Shown here piece by piece: positions 5,647-10,569 of a stretch of DNA of 10,569 bases. Both the position numbers and the translations under genes were made by a program. Positions within the stretch are counted from its first letter, which is position 1; every line of letters begins with the position of its first letter. The notes beneath the pieces were generated by a model that worked only from the letters and a program-made list of their open reading frames with translations, was not told the DNA's origin and ran no database searches. This DNA comes from an uncultured Cloacibacillus sp. (GTDB lineage Bacteria > Synergistota > Synergistia > Synergistales > Synergistaceae). The stretch is taken from assembly GCA_900545755.1 (NCBI GenBank), contig URAG01000074.1, forward strand, positions 1-10,569. Reading direction: 5' to 3'.

Positions 5647-6641
5647 AATGGGAGGACGGCGCGCTTTATCTGCTCGACCAGCGCGCGCTGCCGCTCGAAA
5701 CGAAATACAGAATCTGCCGCGATTACGAGGAAGTAGCCTCGGCCATAGAAGACATGACGGTGCGCGGCGCTCCCGCGATAGGCGTGGCCGCGGCTTACGG
5801 CCTCGCGCTAGCGGAAAGAAGCGGCGCATTCGCAGAAGCCGCGAAGCGCCTCGCAGCGACGCGCCCGACCGCTGTGAACCTCTTCTGGGCCATAAAGCGC
5901 ATGGAAGAGACGTGCGCGGCGCACAAAGACGAAAAAAACCTCGTCGCGCTCCTCGAAAACGAAGCTGCGAAAATCCACGAAGAAGACATAGAAATCAATA
6001 AAAGCATAGGCCGCTTCGGCGCGGCGCTGCTGCCGGACGAATGCGCCGCGATCACGCACTGCAACGCCGGCGCACTCGCTACGGCGGGCTACGGCACGGC
6101 GCTAGGAGTTTTCCGCGCCGCCGCGGAAGCGGGGAAGAAGCTAAAAATCTACGCCGACGAGACGAGGCCGCGCCTTCAGGGCGCGTCGCTGACCGCTTAC
6201 GAACTCATGGCGGACGGTTTCGACGTTACTGTGATAACCGATTCGATGGCGGCCTTCCTGATGTCGCGCAGAAGGATCGACGCAGTCGTGACCGGCGCTG
6301 ATCGCGTGGCGGCGAACGGCGACGCGGCGAACAAGATCGGGACCTACGGCCTCGCAATAGCCGCGAAGCACCACGGCGTACCGTTCTACGTCGCTGCTCC
6401 GCTCTCGACCTTCGACATGAATTGCCGCTGCGGCGCGGAAATACCTATAGAGGAGCGCGCCGCCGGCGAAGTGCGTAAAATTGGGGACATATACCTGACG
6501 CCGCCCGACGCCGACGTATGGAACCCTTCCTTCGACGTTACTCCGTCGGAGCTGATAGCAGGAATAATAACGGAGCGCGGAGTCATACGCGCGCCGTATA
6601 AAGAGAATATAGAAAAAATCCTCCAGGGGGGAAACGCATAA
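5628..6641 (+). CDS. mtnA: S-methyl-5-thioribose-1-phosphate isomerase
   Basis: MtnA converts the aldose 5-methylthioribose-1-phosphate to the ketose 5-methylthioribulose-1-phosphate in methylthioadenosine salvage; homologues also accept 5-deoxyribose-1-phosphate from 5'-deoxyadenosine. The 337-residue length is typical. Visible family motifs: 'DMTVRGAPAIGVAAAYG' at about 42-58, 'THCNAGALATAGYGTALG' with catalytic Cys145, 'ADETRPRLQGASLTA', and 'GADRVAANGDAANKIGTY' with catalytic Asp225. The 80-residue Cys-Asp spacing equals that of B. subtilis MtnA (Cys160/Asp240, from memory). AAGGAGG at 5611-5617 sets the ATG at 5628. The stop overlaps the next ATG (TAATG at 6639-6643), so it is probably translationally coupled to the hydrolase gene. 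No mtnK or phosphorylase partner lies in the window. A related eIF2B-family protein is less likely given the active-site residues. Confidence 0.93.
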   Translation: MLPPTLKWEDGALYLLDQRALPLETKYRICRDYEEVASAIEDMTVRGAPAIGVAAAYGLALAERSGAFAEAAKRLAATRPTAVNLFWAIKRMEETCAAHKDEKNLVALLENEAAKIHEEDIEINKSIGRFGAALLPDECAAITHCNAGALATAGYGTALGVFRAAAEAGKKLKIYADETRPRLQGASLTAYELMADGFDVTVITDSMAAFLMSRRRIDAVVTGADRVAANGDAANKIGTYGLAIAAKHHGVPFYVAAPLSTFDMNCRCGAEIPIEERAAGEVRKIGDIYLTPPDADVWNPSFDVTPSELIAGIITERGVIRAPYKENIEKILQGGNA

Positions 6642-7888
6642 TGAGAAACGAATTCAGGATCGCCGATATAGCTCTCGCGCCGGAAGGACACAGGCGCATG
6701 GAATGGGCGTGGGAATATATGCCCGTGCTCAAGCTCATAGCCGAGAAGGAGGCTGCGGACCAGCCGCTCGCCGGCGTCGTAGTCGGCACATGCCTGCACC
6801 TCGAAGCCAAGACGGCCTGCCTGCTGAAGGTCCTCCACCAGCTCGGCGCTACCGTCGTCACGGCGGGCAGCAACCCGCTCTCGACGCAGGACCCGATATG
6901 CGCCGCGCTAGTCGAAGAGGGCGTTCACGTATTCAGCCGCCGCGGCATGAGCGCCGAGGAATACAGCGACAACATCCGCGAGATGCTCAAGTGGGACCCG
7001 CAGGTGATAATCGACGACGGCGGCGACGTAGTATCGATGGTGATAGAGGAACGCCGCGACCTCATCAAGAATATTATGGGCGGCTGCGAAGAGACGACGA
7101 CAGGCATCAAGCGCCTGCGCGCGATGGCGAACGAGGGCGTGCTGCCCTTCCCGATGCTCGCCGTCAACGACGCGCAGAGCAAACACCTCTTCGACAACCG
7201 TTACGGCACAGGCCAGTCCGTCTGGGACGCGATACTGCGCACGACGAACCTCATCGTCGCGGGTAAAAACGTCGTCGTCGCGGGCTACGGCTGGTGCGGC
7301 AAGGGGACCGCGAAGCGCGCGGCCGGGCTCGGCGCGCGCGTCATAGTCGTCGAGGTAGACCCGCACAAGGCTCTCGAAGCGCTCATGGACGGCTTCGAGG
7401 TCATGAACATGAACGACGCGGCGAAGCTCGGCGACGTGTTCGTCTCTGTGACCGGCAACACGAAGGTCATCCGCCGCGAACATTTTGAAGTTATGAAGGA
7501 CGGCGTGCTTCTCGCCAACGCGGGACACTTCGACGTCGAAGTCTACGTCCCAGACCTCAAGGAGATGGCGAAGGAGGTCCGTCAGTCTCGCGACAACATC
7601 GACACCTACGTTATGCCGGACGGGCGTAGGCTGCACCTTCTCGGCGAAGGCCGCCTCGTGAACCTCGCGGCGGGCGACGGGCACCCAGTCGAGATAATGG
7701 ACCTGAGCTTCGCGATGCAGCTGCTTTCCGCCCTCTACATCAGCTCGCACAAGCTCGAACCGGGCCTTTACAACGTCCCCGAGGAGCTCGACCGCCGCAT
7801 AGCGGAGCTCAAGCTCGAGTCCCTCGGCATAACGATAGAGAAGCTCACGCCCGAGCAGGAAGAGTACATGGCGAGCTGGAGAGAATAA
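6641..7888 (+). CDS. ahcY: Adenosylhomocysteinase family hydrolase, possible S-inosyl-L-homocysteine hydrolase
   Basis: The family uses tightly bound NAD to split S-adenosylhomocysteine into homocysteine and a nucleoside. Catalytic residues are kept: His53, Asp126 (in 'DDGGD'), Glu151 ('CEETTTG'), Lys181 and Asp185 ('SKHLFDNRYG'), and His296 ('GHFDVE'), all at a constant offset of -5 from human numbering past the N-terminal domain. The NAD site is G-Y-G-W-C-G-K-G (215-222), and 'AAGDGHP' lies near the C-terminus. At 415 residues it lacks the C-terminal 'KPxxYRY' tail and large inserts of the eukaryotic type, like archaeal and Thermotoga enzymes. The nucleobase pocket reads L-H-L-E-A-K-T-A: human Thr57 and Glu59, which contact adenine, are Glu55 and Lys57. 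With a deaminase gene next door, the substrate may be S-inosylhomocysteine; that is inference. AGGGGGG at 6625-6631 is the ribosome site. Confidence 0.93.
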   Translation: MRNEFRIADIALAPEGHRRMEWAWEYMPVLKLIAEKEAADQPLAGVVVGTCLHLEAKTACLLKVLHQLGATVVTAGSNPLSTQDPICAALVEEGVHVFSRRGMSAEEYSDNIREMLKWDPQVIIDDGGDVVSMVIEERRDLIKNIMGGCEETTTGIKRLRAMANEGVLPFPMLAVNDAQSKHLFDNRYGTGQSVWDAILRTTNLIVAGKNVVVAGYGWCGKGTAKRAAGLGARVIVVEVDPHKALEALMDGFEVMNMNDAAKLGDVFVSVTGNTKVIRREHFEVMKDGVLLANAGHFDVEVYVPDLKEMAKEVRQSRDNIDTYVMPDGRRLHLLGEGRLVNLAAGDGHPVEIMDLSFAMQLLSALYISSHKLEPGLYNVPEELDRRIAELKLESLGITIEKLTPEQEEYMASWRE

Positions 7889-7889
7889 A

Positions 7890-9179
7890 ATGCCGAAGCT
7901 TTATAAAAACGTCGTCCTTTGGGACGCGGAGCGCGAGAGCGCGAGCTTCTGCGACGTGCTCACGGACGGCGCGGAGATAGCGAAAATCGCCCCTGCCGGT
8001 ACGCTGGCCGGCGAAGCGGCTTTCGACGGATGCGGCGCGACGGCGATGCTGCCGGGCTTCGTCAACGCCCACGGACACGCCGCGATGACGATGCTGCGCG
8101 GCCTCGGCGAAGAGCTGCCGCTCATGGAATGGCTGCAAAAGAAAATCTGGCCCGTCGAAAACAAGCTCGACGCGGAAACGACGTACATAGGCGCGCAGCT
8201 CGCGCTTATGGAGATGCTCTCGACCGGCACGACCTGCTTCGCGGACATGTATTTCTTCATGGACAGCGTCGCGGAGGCCGTGCTCGACGGCGGAATGCGC
8301 GCCGGGCTCTCGCGCGGCATAGTGCCCTCGCAGGAAGGCGGACGTGAAAGGCTAGACGAGAACCTAAAGCTCGCGCGCGACTACGACGGCGCTAAGGGGC
8401 TGATACACGTGCAGCTCGGGCCGCACGCGCCCTACACCGTGCCTACGGCCTTCATGACCGAGATAGCAGCTGCGGCGAAGGAAAACGGCCTCGGCGTCCA
8501 GCTTCACTGGCTCGAGACGAAAAGCGACTGGCCTCTTTCCGAAGGCTCGAAGACGATGAACCCCGAGGAATTCCTCGAAAAGACGGGGCTGCTCGATGTG
8601 AAGCACCTTTTGCTTGCGCACTGCGTCTGGATAGAAAAAGAGAAGTTCCACTTCTACGCGCGCCCGAACATAACCGTAGCGCACAACCCCAAGAGCAACT
8701 GGAAGCTCGGCAGCGGCACTGCGCCCGTATGCGCGATGGCGGAGGCCGGCATAGCGGTCTCGCTCGGTACCGACGGCGCGTCGAGCAACAACCGCCTCGA
8801 CATGTGGGACGAGATGCGCTTCGCCTCGCTCGCGCAGAAGGGGGCGAACCTCGACCCGACGCTGCTCTCCGCGCGCGACGCCTTCCGCATGGCGACAGTC
8901 GCCGGAGCGCGCGCTCTCGGCTTTGAAAAGACCGGGCTGCTGCGCGAGGGCTGGACGGCGGACTTCATGTTGGTCGGCCTCGACAAGCCGCACTACGTCG
9001 GTTGGGATTTGGAAAACCTTCCGGGCTGCATAGTCTACGCCGGTTCTTCGGCGGACGTGGAGGCGACCGTCGTCGCTGGCGAAACTCTCTACGAAAACGG
9101 GAATTTTACGCGCCTCGACAAAGAGAAGATAACGGCGGAAGCCAACGCCGCGCGAAAACGTTTAACGTCGCAGGCGTAA
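7890..9179 (+). CDS. mtaD: 5-methylthioadenosine/S-adenosylhomocysteine deaminase family amidohydrolase
   Basis: A 429-residue metal-dependent amidohydrolase of the MtaD/TrzA/AtzA class that deaminates the adenine of methylthioadenosine, S-adenosylhomocysteine, adenosine or 5'-deoxyadenosine to the inosine form. Metal ligands are present: His61-x-His63 ('VNAHGHAAM'), His206 with Glu209 ('QLHWLET'), His244 ('LAHCVW') and Asp295 ('LGTDGASSNN'); 'GPHAPYT' with His179 is also typical. Strong similarity to MtaD is seen in 'ELPLMEWL', 'KIWPVE' and 'GTTCFADMYFF'. A small beta-sandwich formed by both termini flanks the barrel. The ATG lies one base after the hydrolase stop, with GGAGAG at 7878-7883 inside the upstream gene, so the two are co-translated. 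It is the last gene before a strong terminator. Exact substrate preference cannot be read from sequence alone. Confidence 0.92.
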   Translation: MPKLYKNVVLWDAERESASFCDVLTDGAEIAKIAPAGTLAGEAAFDGCGATAMLPGFVNAHGHAAMTMLRGLGEELPLMEWLQKKIWPVENKLDAETTYIGAQLALMEMLSTGTTCFADMYFFMDSVAEAVLDGGMRAGLSRGIVPSQEGGRERLDENLKLARDYDGAKGLIHVQLGPHAPYTVPTAFMTEIAAAAKENGLGVQLHWLETKSDWPLSEGSKTMNPEEFLEKTGLLDVKHLLLAHCVWIEKEKFHFYARPNITVAHNPKSNWKLGSGTAPVCAMAEAGIAVSLGTDGASSNNRLDMWDEMRFASLAQKGANLDPTLLSARDAFRMATVAGARALGFEKTGLLREGWTADFMLVGLDKPHYVGWDLENLPGCIVYAGSSADVEATVVAGETLYENGNFTRLDKEKITAEANAARKRLTSQA

Positions 9180-9205
9180 CGCTCACAACAATTCTTAAGT
9201 TCACG

Positions 9206-9234
9206 AAAGCCCCGGTGCGTCCCGGGGCTTTTCT
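9206..9234 (+). terminator. Intrinsic terminator after mtaD
   Basis: AAAGCCCCGG (9206-9215) pairs perfectly with CCGGGGCTTT (9222-9231) around a 6-nt loop, followed by TTCT. It closes the membrane protein-nusB-xseA-mtnA-ahcY-mtaD run 27 bases after the last stop. Confidence 0.87.
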
Positions 9235-9289
9235 CATATCTTCAGACTTTAAGCGGGCTTGCTCAGGTTTGGCCGGCTCACAAAATCTC

Positions 9290-9330
9290 CATAAATCGTT
9301 CATAAAATCATCATAGCGGATTGTTATCAT
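9290..9330 (+). promoter_or_regulatory. Extended -10 promoter with 11-bp-phased CATA repeats
   Basis: TGtTATCAT (9322-9330) is a perfect extended -10 arrangement (TATCAT is 5 of 6). No good -35 is present; instead CATAAA occurs at 9290 and 9301 and CATA at 9312, an exact 11-bp period overlapping the -35 zone. Direct repeats with this period are typical of OmpR/PhoB-family regulator sites, and the repeats resemble half-sites of the enterobacterial Pho box. Transcription would start near 9337 and lead into the Spy-like gene. Confidence 0.38.
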
Positions 9331-9344
9331 AAACTCGTCGAAGA

Positions 9345-9363
9345 GAGCCGGACACGAGCCGGA
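9345..9363 (+). repeat. Direct repeat GAGCCGGA in the leader of the Spy-like gene
   Basis: GAGCCGGA occurs at 9345-9352 and again at 9356-9363, again with 11-bp phasing, between the predicted start of transcription and the ribosome site. It may be a second regulator site or an RNA element; chance cannot be excluded. Confidence 0.3.
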
Positions 9364-9388
9364 GATAACACTGAGGAGGAACGACGCA

Positions 9389-10078
9389 ATGAAATTGAAG
9401 ATAATCGGAGCTTTTGTAATGGTGTTGGGAATAGCCGGAGCCGCCGCGGCCTATCAGCCACAGGCAGGCCCAGCGCCTCGTGGGGATTTCCGCCGCGGGG
9501 CGGAGCTGAGCCAGGAGGACCGCGCGCACTTCGAAGCGATGCGCAAAATACGTACAGAGCTGCGCGACGAGCTCAGCAAGGAAAATCCCGACAAGCAGCG
9601 CGCCCGCACGCTGTACTCCAAGCAGCTTGACCTCCGCCAGGAATACAGGGAGAAAAACTTTCGCAACTGCATAGAGAACCACGACCACAGCCGCGGGCGC
9701 TGTGGCTGGATCGCGCGTCAGGACAGGCGCATGGGCTACGGCAACGGCGCGTGGGTGAAGTTCATCGATGAGCTAAGCAAGGATAAGCCGAACAAGGTGC
9801 GTGCGTGGGAGTACTTCCGCGAAGCCGAGAAGGTCAGCCGCGAACTTGCAATGAAACGCTTCGACACGATGCTTGACGATCCGGACGGATGGCGCTGTTG
9901 GTACGGCGGTTCGGGAGCGAGAGACGGACGCTTCGGCCCGCGCGGCGGTTGGTGCGACGGTCCGCGTGACGGACGCTGGGCTCCCCGTCATCACTGGGGC
10001 GGCGGATACCACCGCGGCGGCTGCGGCCCGGACGGCTGGCACGGCGGCCCGCGCTACCAGAACTGCCCAGCCTACTAA
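9389..10078 (+). CDS. Exported Spy/CpxP-like helical protein with Gly/Arg/His/Cys-rich tail
   Basis: A 229-residue protein with a clear Sec signal peptide (K-L-K then a hydrophobic core, predicted cleavage after Ala21 in 'GAAAA'), so it is probably periplasmic. Two related helical units follow, at 61-99 and 128-166, each starting E-L-S-K-(E/D)-x-P-(D/N)-K-x-R-A; 12 of 39 positions are identical. Such short charged helical pairs are seen in Spy/CpxP/ZraP-type chaperones and metal-resistance proteins, which I suggest as a loose relationship. Residues 167-229 are Gly/Arg/Trp/His-rich with Cys at 170, 189, 212 and 226; two more Cys are at 94 and 105, six in the mature protein. The tail could bind metal or be disordered. 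AGGAGGA at 9374-9380 sets the start. It stands alone between two transcription signals, next to a response regulator gene. Function is not established. Confidence 0.75.
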   Translation: MKLKIIGAFVMVLGIAGAAAAYQPQAGPAPRGDFRRGAELSQEDRAHFEAMRKIRTELRDELSKENPDKQRARTLYSKQLDLRQEYREKNFRNCIENHDHSRGRCGWIARQDRRMGYGNGAWVKFIDELSKDKPNKVRAWEYFREAEKVSRELAMKRFDTMLDDPDGWRCWYGGSGARDGRFGPRGGWCDGPRDGRWAPRHHWGGGYHRGGCGPDGWHGGPRYQNCPAY

Positions 10079-10144
10079 GCTGCACGGAGATATCCACTTC
10101 AGCCGCCTTAGCTAATCTACAGTGCGCGGTGTGGACAAACAGAA

Positions 10145-10178
10145 AAGTTTGAGCGGATTCTGCAATCCGCTCAAACTT
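10145..10178. repeat. Perfect 15-bp inverted repeat between the Spy-like and response regulator genes
   Basis: AAGTTTGAGCGGATT (10145-10159) and AATCCGCTCAAACTT (10164-10178) are exact reverse complements around a CTGC loop. On + the stem is followed by ATAAGG, not a T-run; read on - it is followed by TTCTGTTTGTCC, a better terminator tail. It may end transcription of the Spy-like gene, act in both directions, or serve as an operator just upstream of the regulator's promoter. The repeat itself is certain, the role is not. Confidence 0.55.
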
Positions 10179-10204
10179 ATAAGGCGAAGAGGCCGAAAAA
10201 AGCA

Positions 10205-10210
10205 TATAAT
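10205..10210 (+). promoter_or_regulatory. Consensus -10 box upstream of the response regulator
   Basis: TATAAT at 10205-10210 matches the -10 consensus exactly. Nothing like TTGACA is found 16-18 bp upstream (10181-10188 reads AAGGCGAA), so the promoter may need an activator. A start near 10217 is compatible with the ATG at 10248 but not with the alternative TTG at 10227 using GGAGGG at 10211-10216. Confidence 0.35.
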
Positions 10211-10247
10211 GGAGGGCTGAAGAACTTTGACGAGAGACGGTGACGGC

Positions 10248-10569
10248 ATGAGGATACTTATCGTAGAGGACGAGCGCGCGATAGCCGAGGTCGAAAAGGC
10301 GTATATAGAGCGGGACGGATACTCCGCGGAGATCGCGTCCGACGGCTTAGAAGGGATAGGAAAATTCAAGGAAAAGCAGTTTGATCTCGTTATTCTTGAC
10401 CTTATGCTCCCGGGCATGTCGGGGATAGACGTCTGCCGCGAGATACGCCGCACGTCGAACGTCCCCATCATTATGGTGACGGCGAAGAGCGGCGAGGACG
10501 ACATCGATGCGGCGCTCGACGCCGGAGCGGACGACTACCTCGTCAAGCCCTTCTCTCCAAAGATACTTA
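10248..10569 (+). CDS. OmpR/PhoB-type response regulator, receiver domain (3' truncated by window)
   Basis: The visible 107 residues are a complete-looking CheY-like receiver: acidic pair Glu7-Asp8 ('LIVEDE'), phospho-acceptor Asp51 in 'LVILDLMLPGMSG', Thr78 ('IIMVTA') and Lys100 in 'DDYLVKPF'. The 'GADDYLVKPFSP' ending is typical of the OmpR/PhoB class, whose winged-helix DNA-binding domain would lie beyond the window; the class call is therefore inferred. The ATG at 10248 has GAGAG at 10232-10236 upstream; an in-frame TTG at 10227 preceded by GGAGGG is an alternative adding seven residues. A sensor kinase gene probably follows. The adjacent exported Spy-like gene is a plausible target or partner. 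Confidence 0.88.
   Translation, partial: MRILIVEDERAIAEVEKAYIERDGYSAEIASDGLEGIGKFKEKQFDLVILDLMLPGMSGIDVCREIRRTSNVPIIMVTAKSGEDDIDAALDAGADDYLVKPFSPKIL

Noticed and set aside
4597..5829. A 410-codon open frame on the - strand opposite xseA, with other long antisense frames such as 6908-7750 and 2017-2775.
   Set aside because: Frames opposite GC-rich genes stay open because of third-position bias; the proteins are Arg/Ala-rich without recognisable domains, while the + strand genes have complete catalytic motifs.
9880..10075. GGCGG-rich tract in the 3' part of the Spy-like gene that resembles a DNA repeat.
   Set aside because: It encodes the Gly/Arg-rich tail; copies differ and keep the reading frame, so it is protein composition rather than a DNA repeat element.
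1..10569. CRISPR arrays, tRNA or rRNA genes, insertion sequences, phage attachment sites.
   Set aside because: No regularly spaced repeats, cloverleaf-like segments, transposase or integrase motifs were seen on either strand.

Overview
The window is one strand-coherent stretch of GC-rich bacterial chromosome (all real genes on +), with dense coding, short or negative gene spacing and no mobile-element, CRISPR, rRNA or tRNA signal. The gene order (pilT and pseudopilins, then efp, a CD1247-type zinc-ribbon gene, an Asp23/Gls24 gene, a two-helix membrane protein, nusB, xseA), together with a Thermotoga-like 'MGRG' tip loop in EF-P and a Spy-like exported protein that suggests a periplasm, points to a diderm anaerobe close to the Synergistota (Cloacibacillus/Synergistes-like). 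This assignment is inference from gene content and memory of families; no search was run.

Layout. (1) 1-1615: end of a type IV pilus operon: the 3' end of pilT followed by two overlapping or abutting pseudopilin-like genes. (2) 1616-1749: intergenic region with a clear extended -10 promoter, a 9-bp inverted repeat over its -35 and a leader hairpin, driving efp. (3) 1750-3313: efp, an acidic zinc-ribbon protein and an Asp23/Gls24 protein, ended by an intrinsic terminator at 3336-3369. (4) 3389-9179: a tightly packed run consisting of a membrane protein, nusB, xseA, mtnA, ahcY-like and mtaD-like, ended by a strong intrinsic terminator at 9206-9234. (5) 9240-10078: a regulated-looking promoter region and an exported Spy/CpxP-like protein with a duplicated helical unit and a Gly/Arg/His/Cys-rich tail. 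(6) 10145-10569: a perfect 15-bp inverted repeat, a TATAAT box and the start of an OmpR/PhoB-type response regulator cut by the window end.

How the genes may work together. The most coherent system is mtnA-ahcY-mtaD, which handles the nucleoside by-products of S-adenosylmethionine (SAH, methylthioadenosine, 5'-deoxyadenosine). The hydrolase carries Glu55/Lys57 where the human adenosylhomocysteinase has the adenine-contacting Thr57/Glu59, and its neighbour is a deaminase able in principle to turn SAH into S-inosylhomocysteine. The pair therefore suggests a 'deaminate first, hydrolyse second' SAM-recycling route like the one described in Methanocaldococcus. The second candidate system is the exported helical-repeat protein next to a response regulator, with 11-bp-phased direct repeats at its promoter, which looks like an envelope or metal-stress sensing pair.
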